DNA of 64,000 nucleotides from Pseudorhodoplanes sp. GTDB lineage: Bacteria > Pseudomonadota > Alphaproteobacteria > Rhizobiales > Xanthobacteraceae. Positions 16,010 to 25,439 of the stretch are shown here, piece after piece. Both the position numbers and the translations under genes were made by a program. Position 1 is the first letter of the stretch. Every line of letters begins with the position of its first letter. The stretch spans positions 1 through 64,000 of the forward strand of contig JABARS010000017.1 of NCBI GenBank assembly GCA_019187085.1, given 5' to 3'. The notes beneath the pieces were generated by a model. The model was not told the origin of the DNA, did no database searches, and saw only the letters and a program-made list of their open reading frames with translations.

Positions 16010-18381
16010 CATCGTCCGCAGAAAGTCCGATCGGCGCGAGCCTGCCGCGAAGCCGCGCGGCACGCTTCGTCACCGGCAAGGGACGGTATACCGATGACTT
16101 CACGGCGCCGCGCATGCTGTTTGCGGCGTTCATCCGCAGTCCGTACGCCCACGCCCGCATTCTTCACATCGATGCATCGGCGGCCATGGAACGACCGGGT
16201 GCGCGCCGCGTGCTGACCGCCAAGGACATTGCCGCGGTGTGCAAGCCCTATCGCGCCGTGAACAATATCTTTCCGACCATGAATTCGCCCCTGCAGCACG
16301 CGGTCGCGATCGAGAAAGTGCATTATCAGGGCGAGCCGGTCGCCATCGTCATTGCCGATACGCGTGCGCAGGCAGAAGACGCGGCCGAGCATGTGCAGAT
16401 CGACTGGGAACCGCTGCCGGCGGTCACCGATGCGGAGGCGGCGGCTTCCTCAAAAACTCCGGTGATCCATGAGGGATTCGACACCAATCTGTGTTTCCAG
16501 ACAAAAATCGAGACCCCGGATATCGACAAATGCCTGCAGGAAGCCGCTGCAATCATCGAGGAGTCTTTCATATTCGGCCGGCACACCGGCGTGCCGCTCG
16601 AGATGCGAACGATTCTGGCAAACTACGATGCCAGCGACGGCATCCTGACGGTGACCCAGTCGCATCAGGTACCGCACGAACTGCAGGGTATCTATGCGCG
16701 GCAACTCGGCCTTGCGGAAAGCAAGGTTCATGTCATTTGCCCAGACGTTGGCGGTGCGTTCGGCATCAAGCTGCAGGCCTATAACGACGAGATCGCGATC
16801 TGCGCAGCCGCGGTGATCCTGCAGCGGCCGGTCAAATACCAGGTGGATCGACTCGAGGCGTTCATTTCCGACGTGCAGGCGCGCGACCATCATGTGAAGG
16901 CGAAAATCGCGCTCGACGCCAATAACGACATCCTCGCCTTCGCCGTCGAGGACATCTTCGCCATCGGCCCTTACCCGCAATTTCCGCGATCGAGCCTGCA
17001 GGAAGGCTTTCACGTCATCCAGCTCACAGGCGCGCCTTACCGTTTCCGAGATTATCGCGGTGTCCTGCAGGTCGTATTCCAGAACAAGGTGAATGCCGGA
17101 CTTTATCGCGCCGTCGGCCAGCCGATCTCGTGTGCCCTCACCGAGCGGATGATCGATATGGCCGCACGCCACGCCGGCCGCGATCCAATCGACTTCCGGC
17201 GGGAGCATTATCGCCGCGAGGCGGAATTTCCGTGCAAGTCGCCGAGCAACGTTGCGCTCACGAAAATGGCGCTGTTGCAATGCCATGATGCGGTCGTGGA
17301 CGGCATGCAAATCCGGGCGTTGCGAAAGGAACAGGCCGCGCTTCGCGAACGTGGTATCCTGCGCGGCATCGGGATCGCCACCTTCGTCGAACTCGTGAAT
17401 CCGGGCCCGAATTACTACACCAATGCCGGCCTTGCGGTGTCGGCACAGGATGCCTGCACGCTTCGCCTTGAGCCCGGCGGCACGGTCCGCTGCCGCGTCA
17501 GCCTTTCGGAATTCGGACAGGGCACCGATTTCTCGATCGGTCAGGTTGTGGCGGCGACGCTCGGCATCACGGCATCGGCGGTCGAGGTCGAGTGCGGCGA
17601 CAGCTGGACGGCGCCTTTTGGCGGCGGCTCCTGGGCCTCACGCGGCATCATGATGGGCAGCGAGGCCGGATGGCGCGCCGCGCGTACGCTCCGCGAAAGC
17701 ATCCTCAAGACTGCCGGACAATTGTTGCAATGTCCGGCCGAATCGCTCGACATCCGCGCCGGCGAGATCGTGGAGGTCTCCGGGCGCGCGCGGATGTCCG
17801 TCGCCGAGCTTGCCAATATCGCGCATTATCGCCAGGGGCTGTTGCCCAAGGATTGCCAGCCCGAACTGACCGCGACGAGCCATTATTCACCTCGCGATCT
17901 CGATTATGTCTCGAGTGCGGGCGTGCAATCATCCTATGTCGAGGTTGACGCCGAAACCGGCTTTGTCCGCCTCCTGCGACACGGCGTCTCGCACGACTCC
18001 GGAAACGTCATCAATCCGCTTCTGCTCGCCGAGCAGTTACGCGGCGGGGCGGTCCAGGGCATCGGCAGCGCCCTCTATGAGGAGTGCCTGTACGACGAGG
18101 ACGGCCAGCTTCTGAACGGGACGCTTGCGGACTATCTCGTGCCGATGGCGGCGGAGATTCCCGACATCGAGATTTATGATGTCGCGACCCCATGGCAGCC
18201 GACCGGCGCACCGAAGCCGAAGGGCGTGGGCGAGGCCGGCGTCGCCGGCGCTTCGGCCGCAATCCTCAACGCCATCAACGATGCGATCTATCCGCTTGGC
18301 GCCTCGATCGCGCAAATCCCCTGTACGCCGGAGCGGCTTCTCGATGTGATCGACCGGGCACGAAAGCCGCCCGCCGGCTAA
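16006..18381 (+). CDS. Molybdenum hydroxylase catalytic subunit (xanthine dehydrogenase/CoxL family)
   Basis: 791 residues from the ATG at 16006, which overlaps the previous stop; the longer frame from 15646 is a shadow. The N-terminal GASLPRSRAARFVTGKGRYT and the near C-terminal GVGEAGVAGASAA, whose Glu is the likely catalytic base, are hallmarks of the family. A segment LYRAVGQP stands where related enzymes have YRGAGRP. Such enzymes hydroxylate an electron-poor carbon with water, usually in purines, nicotinate, quinolines or aldehydes. The CO-dehydrogenase active-site loop is not recognisable, so a heteroaromatic substrate is more likely. It belongs to the importer operon. Confidence 0.9.
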   Translation: MTSSAESPIGASLPRSRAARFVTGKGRYTDDFTAPRMLFAAFIRSPYAHARILHIDASAAMERPGARRVLTAKDIAAVCKPYRAVNNIFPTMNSPLQHAVAIEKVHYQGEPVAIVIADTRAQAEDAAEHVQIDWEPLPAVTDAEAAASSKTPVIHEGFDTNLCFQTKIETPDIDKCLQEAAAIIEESFIFGRHTGVPLEMRTILANYDASDGILTVTQSHQVPHELQGIYARQLGLAESKVHVICPDVGGAFGIKLQAYNDEIAICAAAVILQRPVKYQVDRLEAFISDVQARDHHVKAKIALDANNDILAFAVEDIFAIGPYPQFPRSSLQEGFHVIQLTGAPYRFRDYRGVLQVVFQNKVNAGLYRAVGQPISCALTERMIDMAARHAGRDPIDFRREHYRREAEFPCKSPSNVALTKMALLQCHDAVVDGMQIRALRKEQAALRERGILRGIGIATFVELVNPGPNYYTNAGLAVSAQDACTLRLEPGGTVRCRVSLSEFGQGTDFSIGQVVAATLGITASAVEVECGDSWTAPFGGGSWASRGIMMGSEAGWRAARTLRESILKTAGQLLQCPAESLDIRAGEIVEVSGRARMSVAELANIAHYRQGLLPKDCQPELTATSHYSPRDLDYVSSAGVQSSYVEVDAETGFVRLLRHGVSHDSGNVINPLLLAEQLRGGAVQGIGSALYEECLYDEDGQLLNGTLADYLVPMAAEIPDIEIYDVATPWQPTGAPKPKGVGEAGVAGASAAILNAINDAIYPLGASIAQIPCTPERLLDVIDRARKPPAG

Positions 18382-18382
18382 A

Positions 18383-18481
18383 GCATGATCCCGAAAAGTG
18401 CGAAGCGGTTTTCAGAAAAGATCGTGCTTAGACAAAGCGCTAAAGTAGGATGATGATTCAGGGAAAACTCATCCCGCTTTA
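18383..18481. repeat. Interspersed two-hairpin repeat of alphaproteobacterial type
   Basis: GCATGATC (18383-18390) pairs with GATCGTGC (18420-18427), and TAAAGTAGGATGA (18441-18453) pairs with TCATCCCGCTTTA (18469-18481). The wording GCATGATCCCGAAAAGTG is familiar from a highly repeated intergenic element in Bradyrhizobium/Rhodopseudomonas-like genomes. Here it sits between the convergent ends of the hydroxylase and regulator genes and could act as a bidirectional terminator. I found no second copy in this window. Confidence 0.7.
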
Positions 18482-18489
18482 ACGACCAA

Positions 18490-20187
18490 TCAGACGGCGT
18501 GCCGCTCGCACGATTCAAACTGCAACCCCGCACGGCGCAGTGCATTCATCAGCGGATCGGAAATCTCATCAAACGCGCTCAGATACCGGAAATAACGTGG
18601 CGCCTTGCGCGGGAAATCGGGCGAAATCCGCAGCACTTCGGCGACCGAGGCTGCCGCCTCCTCCATCCGCCCGAGCTCGGCCAGAGCCGCCGCCCGCAAC
18701 AGCAGCGGCGTGATACTGCCGGGCGCATGGTATTTTCCGATTTCACTCAACGCTTCGGAATAGTGTTTTTTCCGGAAATAGTTGAGGAAGGTGACGCGAT
18801 AGGTCCAGCCCGGCGGATGCAGCAGCACCGCATTGGCTGAATTCATCATCGCCGTTCCCGTCTCCCAGTCTCCGGCAAGCGCACGGAAAAATCCGGCGCT
18901 GAGCTTGGTGCTCGGCGCATGCGAATTATGCTGCATGATGCGCTTGCAGGTCTCGATCACGTCGGCATACTCGCGGCGATAAAGCCCCTGCAGTGCCATC
19001 ACGACGTGGCCGAGAGCGCACTTGTGATCAAGCTCGAACGCGCGTTCGACGCAATGATTGGCGACAGCAAGCCAGTTCTCGTCGTCGTCAAAGCCAAGCA
19101 CGTTGCCGTAGAAAATCGTGTGGCCCAGCGCCGCCCACATGATGGGATGGAAAGGTGCGTATTGCGTACCCCGATCCAGATCAGCGCGCGCGCGCCGGTA
19201 TACCCGCTCGGTCAGGCTGCGCGCGAGATAGCGATGGCGCAGGATGGTATCCTGCAAATTCCACCGCGTATTGGTGCTGTGCACCGACTGCAGGCTGAGC
19301 GTGTGGGAGATCACCCCGTAATAGTCCGCAATGGCGCCTGCGATATGGCGCGCGATCGTGTCTTCGGTCTTCAGATCGAGACCGCCGGCGGCATTCAGAT
19401 CGAAGCACTCGACCCAGATCACCGAGCCGGCCTGCACGTCATGCAGACGTACGGTGATGCGCACGTCGTCACCACTCTGGCGCACACTGCCGGACAGGAC
19501 GAACCGGGCCTGCGCCATCAGCCCGGCACCGACCGGGTCGAGAATCGCGCTGTCCTGCATATGCGGCGGCTTGACGAGGAAAATCTCGCTGTAGCGCGCA
19601 AGCTCGACGTCGAGTTGCTCGAACAATCCGTCGGTGATCGAGGGATCGATGTCGCTTCTGTGGTTGGCGTGCAGCGGCAGGATGAGCAGCCGCTGGACAC
19701 TCAGCGCGCTCGCGCCCAGCGTTGCAACCCCGCTCTCGCCGCTGCCGGTTTCGCTGTCCCACTCGATCAGTTCGAAAGCCGGGACATAGCTGCCTTTGGG
19801 AACCGAGATGCGTACGGTATCGTTTGCTTTGGAGCGCAGATAATAATCCTCGAGCGCACGGCGCAGCTTGCTCGCTTCCAGGCGTACGATAGGGTCCGTA
19901 TCGGGATCGAAATCGGAGCCGCGCCCGAGGGCTTCGGTCGCGATCGAATATTGCTTAAGCCGCCGTGCATTGCCGGCGAGCGACTGGTTCACGATGTATT
20001 CGAGGAGCTTCCGGGTGCGGTTCGCCCGCGCCAGTGGCCCGGTCTGAAAGATACGCTCAAGCTGGCTGCGGATTTCTTCCGTTGAGGGCGCGCGTGACGC
20101 CGATCGGTCAAAACCACCGGCCAGCGATGCGACCGCATGGCTGGAAACGTTGGCCGGGTTCTTGTCCTTCAGTCTCGTCAGTTCCAC
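18490..20187 (-). CDS. Putative regulator: DNA-binding-like N-domain, TolB-like domain, TPR (copy 1)
   Basis: 565 residues. Residues about 38-140 form a conserved N-domain ending DPIVRLEASKLRRALEDYY, then VPKGSYVPAFEL, which resembles the wing end of CadC/OmpR-like DNA-binding domains. About 165-270 is a TolB/FlgO-like region of the kind found in adenylate-cyclase-associated regulators (SGSVRQSGDDVRITVRL). The remainder, about 290-550, is helical with TPR-like repeats. No signal peptide or membrane helix is seen. A paralogue lies at 34411-36087, and both sit beside ABC importer and amidohydrolase genes. Control of these importers is inference; the family function is poorly known. Confidence 0.72.
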   Translation of the reverse strand: MELTRLKDKNPANVSSHAVASLAGGFDRSASRAPSTEEIRSQLERIFQTGPLARANRTRKLLEYIVNQSLAGNARRLKQYSIATEALGRGSDFDPDTDPIVRLEASKLRRALEDYYLRSKANDTVRISVPKGSYVPAFELIEWDSETGSGESGVATLGASALSVQRLLILPLHANHRSDIDPSITDGLFEQLDVELARYSEIFLVKPPHMQDSAILDPVGAGLMAQARFVLSGSVRQSGDDVRITVRLHDVQAGSVIWVECFDLNAAGGLDLKTEDTIARHIAGAIADYYGVISHTLSLQSVHSTNTRWNLQDTILRHRYLARSLTERVYRRARADLDRGTQYAPFHPIMWAALGHTIFYGNVLGFDDDENWLAVANHCVERAFELDHKCALGHVVMALQGLYRREYADVIETCKRIMQHNSHAPSTKLSAGFFRALAGDWETGTAMMNSANAVLLHPPGWTYRVTFLNYFRKKHYSEALSEIGKYHAPGSITPLLLRAAALAELGRMEEAAASVAEVLRISPDFPRKAPRYFRYLSAFDEISDPLMNALRRAGLQFESCERHAV

Positions 20188-20490
20188 GCGTTCGCCTCTG
20201 ACTTCCCGCGTTCGTTACCGTATTTTACCCGTGCGCGATCACCGTTTCAAACTTGCTGCAAGTGACTGCCCGCGTGACAGAATAAGTTAAAATACTACAG
20301 CAATTTCGTCTGTCTATCTCGCCCAAAATGGCAGCGACAGCCTGTGCGAATTGCTGGAATATGTTGCAGCGCGTCATCTGCCGACCTGGTTCGCCCTTGG
20401 GCCTGGTTGGGCCCAGTCACACGCAGGGAGCTGGTTGCGGGCCGCGTCAGATTCACCGCCAGCGTGAGGCCAGGATCGGGAGTAACCAAA
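20188..20490. other. Divergent regulatory region
   Basis: 303 nt between the minus-strand regulator and the plus-strand flavin reductase. It holds the regulator promoter (20222-20250). No gene and no clear promoter for the flavin reductase were recognised. Confidence 0.5.
20222..20250 (-). promoter_or_regulatory. Sigma-70 promoter of regulator copy 1
   Basis: On the minus strand TTGAAA (20250-20245) and TAAAAT (20227-20222) are spaced by 17 nt. The -35 is embedded in a 13-nt word, AGTTTGAAACGGT (20253-20241), that recurs exactly at the promoter of the paralogous regulator. Confidence 0.6.
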
Positions 20491-21081
20491 CTGCATAGTG
20501 AATTTGAGCGCCTCGATCTGGCCGGCCGAAGCTTCAAGGAACGCTACCGGCTGCTCAATGGGTCGGTCATTCCACGTCCCATTGCATTCGTTTCAACACT
20601 GAACGAGGACGGCAGTCCAAATGCGGCACCGTTCAGCGCCTTCATGATCGCCTCTGTGGAGGAAGGCTATCTCGCCTTCTCGGTTGGGCCGAGCGAACAT
20701 CCCAAACGCACGCTGGTCAACATCCGACGCGACCGCGAATACGTCATCAACACAGTGCCGGAAGCGCTCGCGTCCCAGGTGCAACTTTGCGGCGAGAAAT
20801 ACACGCCGCAAGCCAGCAAGTTTGGTCTATCCGGCCTGACCACCCTGCCTTCCGAACGCGTGAGGGCGCCGCGCGTCGCCGAATGCAAGATCCAGTTCGA
20901 ATGCCGGCTGCATTCGATCATGCGCTTCGGCGAAAGTCACACCGTGGTCGGGGAAATCGTCCTGATGCACGCGCGCGCAGGCCTCGTGCGTGACGGCAAG
21001 ATCAATCCAGTCGATTACGGGCCGCTCGGGCGTATCGCCGGTCGCAATTATTGCGGCGTGCGCGACATCATCTCGGTTTAA
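20491..21081 (+). CDS. Flavin reductase family protein, probable CTG start
   Basis: About 196 residues if translation begins at CTG 20491, which has GGGAG 8 nt upstream. The family homology begins just after it (HSEFERLDL, then LNGSVIPRPIAFVST), and no in-frame ATG lies nearby; GTG 20464 is an alternative without a good ribosome site. The sequence fits the FMN-binding split-barrel family (DIM6/NTAB, RutF-like), with SPNAAPFSAF and HPKRTLVNIRRD. Such proteins reduce FMN with NAD(P)H for a partner monooxygenase or bind FMN or F420 themselves. The hydantoinase-like gene follows after 18 nt. A partnership with the luciferase-like enzyme at 31770 is possible. Confidence 0.78.
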   Translation: MHSEFERLDLAGRSFKERYRLLNGSVIPRPIAFVSTLNEDGSPNAAPFSAFMIASVEEGYLAFSVGPSEHPKRTLVNIRRDREYVINTVPEALASQVQLCGEKYTPQASKFGLSGLTTLPSERVRAPRVAECKIQFECRLHSIMRFGESHTVVGEIVLMHARAGLVRDGKINPVDYGPLGRIAGRNYCGVRDIISV

Positions 21082-21099
21082 CAAAGACGGTAAAGAAGA

Positions 21100-22455
21100 A
21101 TGACCCAAACCCAGTGCGACCTCCTTCTCATCGGCGACGTGGTGCTGCCCGATCGCATCATCCGGAACGGGCATGTCGCAATCTCCGGCGAAACCATCTT
21201 GAGCGTCGGCGAGGCAGAGCGGCCGCTCGCCAAGCGCACCGAAGACTATTCCGGCTGCCTGCTGTTTCCCGGGCTGATCGACGCGCAGGTCCATGCCGGC
21301 AGCCATGAAGGCGTCAAGGGACTTGAGGATGCCACCAAGGCGGCGGCGGCCGGCGGCGTCACGACCATCATCGACATGCCATTCGATGACCCCGATCCGG
21401 TCAACAATGTCGACCTGTTCAAGCAGAAGGTCGACATTGCCAACAGGATTTCCACGGTCGATGTCGGCCTCTACATCACCGCGCGCAAGGACGGGAACTA
21501 CAAGGTGCTTCGCGACCTCGTTCGCGAAGGCGCCGTTTCCATCAAGCTCTCGACCTACGAGTATCACCCGGTGCGCTTCCCGCGCTTCAGCACAGGAGAG
21601 ATGTACGAGATATTCCTGGAAGCGGCGGAGCTCGGCATTCCGGTCGCTTTCCACAACGAAGATCAGGAACTCGTCAGCCATCTGATCGCGCGCGCTGCCG
21701 CGGCGGGTAAAAAGGGCATGGAGATTCACGGCGCCGGGCGCGCCCCGCTGGCCGAGCTTGTCGCCGACGCCCAAATCCTGGAGCTGGCCGCGAGCACCAA
21801 TGTACGCTGCCACATCGTGCACAGCACCATCGCCGCCGGCAACCGGATCGCACGCCATTATCGCGAGCGAGGCGCCAAGATCAGTGTGGAGACCTGTGTG
21901 CACTACTTCATCTTCAACGATCAGGATGCCATCCGGCAGGGTGCCTTCCTGAAGCTCAATCCGCCGATCCGCGCCGAGCACGAGCGCCTCGAGATGTGGA
22001 AGAGCCTCGCCGCCGGCGAGATCGATCTCGTCTCGACGGATCATGTCGCCTGGCCGATCAGTCGCAAGAGCGACCCCGACATGGCCAAAAACGGCTCCGG
22101 CGTTCCGGGGCTGGAGACCCTGCTGCCGGCATTCTACACGGGCGCGGTGCGCGACCATGGACACGCACCGGGACTTGTTGCGGCCCTGACCGCGGAGAAT
22201 CCGGCCAGGCATTTCGGACTCTATCCCCGCAAGGGACGCCTCACGGCCGGCGCGGATGCCGATGTCGCCGTCTTCTGTCCGCAAGCGCGGCGGTTCGAGG
22301 CGAAGTCCATGACGTCGTGGGTGAAGTGGTCGCCGTTCGACGGGATGGACATGGCGGGGTACGTGCGCGCGACCTACGTTCGGGGACGCAAGGTTTTCGA
22401 AAATAGTCAGCTCCAGGCGGACCCGGGTGTCGGGCGTTTCGTGCGACCAAATTGA
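21100..22455 (+). CDS. Dihydropyrimidinase/hydantoinase-like amidohydrolase
   Basis: 451 residues, ATG behind AAGAAG. The amidohydrolase barrel shows the carbamylatable Lys149 (AVSIKLST), His185 (AFHNED), His241 (HIVHST) and Asp314 (STDHVAWP). The first metal motif reads DAQVH: Gln63 replaces the first His of the usual HxH, with His65 kept. Normal members hydrolyse dihydropyrimidines, hydantoins, allantoin or dihydroorotate using two metals. The change may weaken one metal site or mark a different reaction. It lies between the flavin reductase and a second amidohydrolase gene on the same strand, in a probable three-gene operon. Confidence 0.85.
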   Translation: MTQTQCDLLLIGDVVLPDRIIRNGHVAISGETILSVGEAERPLAKRTEDYSGCLLFPGLIDAQVHAGSHEGVKGLEDATKAAAAGGVTTIIDMPFDDPDPVNNVDLFKQKVDIANRISTVDVGLYITARKDGNYKVLRDLVREGAVSIKLSTYEYHPVRFPRFSTGEMYEIFLEAAELGIPVAFHNEDQELVSHLIARAAAAGKKGMEIHGAGRAPLAELVADAQILELAASTNVRCHIVHSTIAAGNRIARHYRERGAKISVETCVHYFIFNDQDAIRQGAFLKLNPPIRAEHERLEMWKSLAAGEIDLVSTDHVAWPISRKSDPDMAKNGSGVPGLETLLPAFYTGAVRDHGHAPGLVAALTAENPARHFGLYPRKGRLTAGADADVAVFCPQARRFEAKSMTSWVKWSPFDGMDMAGYVRATYVRGRKVFENSQLQADPGVGRFVRPN

Positions 22456-22521
22456 TCTTTCCGGCGCGACGTCCTTTCGCCGGAAGAGACGAGCGACGGC
22501 ACAACATTGTATGGCAGGGCG

Positions 22522-24036
22522 ATGCAGCGACTTATTCTTGCCGGCGACCATGTGGTCGAGGACTATAGTGGGCGCAGCAGAAGCAACGCGGCCGTCGTCA
22601 TCGAAAATGAGCGCGTCGCAGACATTATCCCGATCGAGGACGCACGCCGCGTCTTTCCGGGCGACGAGATCGTCGGGGGACCGGGCCATATCGTCATTCC
22701 CGGTCTGATCGATGCCCACCAGCATGGCCGGGGCGTTTCCAATATCCAGCGCGGGGTGGCGGACGGTCCGCTTGAGGAATGGCTGGTCCGCCTGCGCGGC
22801 CTGTGGCCGATGGACACCTACCTCACGACCGCCGTCGCAGCGCTGCGGCTGCTTCGCAGCGGCGTGACGACGGCCATGCATCATTTTGCCTCAACCGGGG
22901 TCGTCCCTTTCGAGGACGAACTGATGGCCTCGCTGCAGGCTTACCGCGACCTCGGGATCCGCGTGACCTTCACCTTAGATTTCCGCGACCGCTTCAGCTA
23001 CGTCTATGCCGATGACGATGAGTTTCTCGCGACCTTGCCGCTTGATCTTTTTGCACGCATTCGTGAAAAGCTTCCGCCGCGCACCGCGTCCGACCCGGAC
23101 CGCGTCATGGCGCTGCTGCCGGTCCTTGAACGCGATTGGGGCGGTACGCGGACGAAATTCGCCCTCGGCCCGCAGGGACCGGAATGGAGTTCCGACGGCG
23201 CGCTCAAGCAGATTTCGGAATTTGCACATAGCAACAACCTGCCGCTGCATACGCATGTTCTGGAAACGAGACTGCAGCGCGAGTCCTCGATACGCCATCA
23301 CGGCGTCTCGCCCATCACCCGCCTCGAACGCCTTGGACTGCTCGGCGAGCAGACAAGCCTTGCTCATATGGTCTGGCCATCACCGGACGATCTCGACCGC
23401 ATCCGCGACAGCGGCACGGTCATCGTCCACAACCCGGCATCCAATCTTCGCCTCAAGAGCGGCATTGCGCCGGTGCTCGAGATGTTGCGGCGGAATATCC
23501 CAGTCGCTGTCGGCATGGACGGCACAAGCATGTCCGACCAGGCCGACTTCTTCCAGGACCTGCGGCTGTGCGAGGGCCTGCATTTCGACCGTGCGGGCTC
23601 GATTGCATCCGACGATATCTGGCACATGGTGTATCGCAACGGCGGCAAAGCCACGTTCTGGGGCGACGCCATCGGGCGCCTCGAGAAAGGAAGCTGGGGC
23701 GATGCCGTGGTCGTCAAGCTGTCGGATGATCGCCTCGTCGAACCGATCGAGCAGCAGACAAATATCCTTCGACGCGTGCTGCGCGAAGGAAGCCCTGCGA
23801 TGGTGCATGCCGTGTCGGTCGGCGGCAGGATTGTCATGAAGGATAGGCGCAGCACGACGATCGACGACGCCGACCTTCTGGATCGGGTCGATGCCTATGC
23901 GCGCAGTGCCGATTCCGCAGATATCAAGGATCGGCGCAAGCTGGTCGAGCAACTGGAAATCGCCGTGCGCGGCTTCTACAGCTCGTGGACAACCGAAGCG
24001 GGACCGCGCGCGTACAATCTGATATCCATTCAATAA
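22522..24036 (+). CDS. Deaminase-type amidohydrolase (AtzB/SsnA-like)
   Basis: 504 residues from the ATG at 22522; a TTG at 22507 is an alternative start. Mononuclear-type ligands are complete: LIDAHQHGRG (HxH), LHTHVLE, SLAHMVW and VGMDGTSMSD (Asp). No carbamylated Lys is expected in this subtype. The group includes guanine and cytosine-type deaminases and the chlorohydrolases or aminohydrolases of triazine degradation. The C-terminal MVHAVSVGGRIVMKDRR is the usual closing strand. Its stop lies only 4 nt from the stop of the convergent 8-oxoguanine-deaminase-like gene. A deaminated or dehalogenated N-heterocycle is a reasonable guess at the substrate. Confidence 0.82.
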   Translation: MQRLILAGDHVVEDYSGRSRSNAAVVIENERVADIIPIEDARRVFPGDEIVGGPGHIVIPGLIDAHQHGRGVSNIQRGVADGPLEEWLVRLRGLWPMDTYLTTAVAALRLLRSGVTTAMHHFASTGVVPFEDELMASLQAYRDLGIRVTFTLDFRDRFSYVYADDDEFLATLPLDLFARIREKLPPRTASDPDRVMALLPVLERDWGGTRTKFALGPQGPEWSSDGALKQISEFAHSNNLPLHTHVLETRLQRESSIRHHGVSPITRLERLGLLGEQTSLAHMVWPSPDDLDRIRDSGTVIVHNPASNLRLKSGIAPVLEMLRRNIPVAVGMDGTSMSDQADFFQDLRLCEGLHFDRAGSIASDDIWHMVYRNGGKATFWGDAIGRLEKGSWGDAVVVKLSDDRLVEPIEQQTNILRRVLREGSPAMVHAVSVGGRIVMKDRRSTTIDDADLLDRVDAYARSADSADIKDRRKLVEQLEIAVRGFYSSWTTEAGPRAYNLISIQ

Positions 24037-24040
24037 GGTA

Positions 24041-25396
24041 TCACGCCGGGAGCAGCCGACCGGCGCGCGCTTTCAGTTGCGCGACGAGCGCACCAGTATC
24101 GCAGTTGAGCGCCGTGCCGTCGCACACGATCCGCCGCCCGTGCACCCAGGAATGATCCACATTGCCGATGGCGCAGCAGACGAGCGAGGCTACCGGATCC
24201 TCCGCACCCAGAAGCGGGAGCCGGTCGAGACGCACGGCCGCGAAATCAGCCGCATAGCCGGGTGCGAGACGCCCGATATCGTCGCGCCCGAGCAGTTTCG
24301 CGCCACCGATTGTCGCGATTTCGAGGGCCTCGCGCGCAGTCATCGCGAGCAGCGGTGCCGTCGTGCTGACACGCGACAAAAGAAAAGCCTGCCGCAGCTC
24401 GGCCATGATGTTGGAGGAATCGTTCGACGCCGCACCGTCAACGCCAAGCCCGATGGTGAGGCCCGCGTTCCGGTAGCGCTGGATCGGGGCGATGCCGGAA
24501 GCCAGTATCAGGTTCGAGCAAGGGCAATGGCAGATGCCGCTGCGGTGGCGGCGCAGGATCGCCATATCGGCGTCATCGAGATGCACGCCATGGGCGTACC
24601 AGGTATTGTCGCCGACGCATCCGAGCTGCTCGGCCAGTTCGGCGGGCCGGCACTGGAATTTCTGCCGGGTAAAATCGATCTCGGCGAGCGTTTCGCCGAG
24701 GTGCATGTGGAACCCGACCTCGAGGCGGCGAGCCAGATCGGCCGATTGGCGAAGGTATTCGGGGGATACGGTCCGCACCGAGCTTGGCGCGATGAACACA
24801 CGGCGCATCGCGCCGCGTGACCGGTCGTGGAATTTCTGAACGACGCGCTCGCAATCGTGAAGCGCGGCATCGCCGTCTTCGGTCAGGGAGCGGGGCGCGA
24901 AGCCGCCCTGATCGATGCCGACCGTCTGGAAACCCCGCCCGAGATGAAAGCGCAACCCGGTCCGGTCCGCGACTTCGAACTGATCTTCCGCACGGTTGCC
25001 GTTCGGCCATAGATAATGATGATCCGCGACGGTCGTACAGCCCGACAAGGCCAGTTCGGCGAGCCCGATCTCGGTCGCAAGCTTCACATCGGCGGGCGTC
25101 AGTTTTTCCCAGCGGGGATAGAGCGCTTTGAGCCATTCTACCAAGGTCGGCGACTGGCACGCGGGACAGGCACGGTCGAGTGTCTGGAACAGATGGTGGT
25201 GCGTATTGACCATCCCGGGAATGATCATGTGCCCGGAAAGATCGACGACCTCGTCGGCATGCGCAGGAAGAGCGCGACTGTCACCCACATGCTCGATCCA
25301 GCCGTCGCGGATGAACAGGCCGCCATTGGCGATCTCGTGCCTGTCCTCGTCCATCGTAACAAGGACAGCGGTATTGCGTATCAGCAGCGTGCTCAT
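24041..25396 (-). CDS. 8-oxoguanine deaminase-like amidohydrolase
   Basis: 451 residues from the ATG at 25396, which precedes the conserved start (LLIRNTAVLVTMD) and has an AAGAGA ribosome site; the longer frame is rejected. Metal ligands are NTHHHLFQTL, FHMHLGE, YAHGVHLD and GLGVDGAASNDSSN. The stretch RACPACQSPTLVEWLKALYP is characteristic of 8-oxoguanine deaminases (8-oxoguanine to urate and ammonia) and their hydroxyatrazine-hydrolase relatives. It is the last gene on the F420 operon strand, 43 nt after the FbiB-like gene, an unexpected place for a purine deaminase. A related N-heterocycle may be its true substrate. Confidence 0.83.
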   Translation of the reverse strand: MSTLLIRNTAVLVTMDEDRHEIANGGLFIRDGWIEHVGDSRALPAHADEVVDLSGHMIIPGMVNTHHHLFQTLDRACPACQSPTLVEWLKALYPRWEKLTPADVKLATEIGLAELALSGCTTVADHHYLWPNGNRAEDQFEVADRTGLRFHLGRGFQTVGIDQGGFAPRSLTEDGDAALHDCERVVQKFHDRSRGAMRRVFIAPSSVRTVSPEYLRQSADLARRLEVGFHMHLGETLAEIDFTRQKFQCRPAELAEQLGCVGDNTWYAHGVHLDDADMAILRRHRSGICHCPCSNLILASGIAPIQRYRNAGLTIGLGVDGAASNDSSNIMAELRQAFLLSRVSTTAPLLAMTAREALEIATIGGAKLLGRDDIGRLAPGYAADFAAVRLDRLPLLGAEDPVASLVCCAIGNVDHSWVHGRRIVCDGTALNCDTGALVAQLKARAGRLLPA

Positions 25397-25439
25397 TCTC
25401 TTACGTCCGGATATCTGTTGCGGCTGGAGTGACCCGTCA

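Noticed and set aside
16006..18381. Aerobic CO dehydrogenase large subunit
   Set aside because: The overall family fits, but I could not find the active-site loop with the selanyl/cysteine copper ligand, so a general molybdenum hydroxylase is reported.
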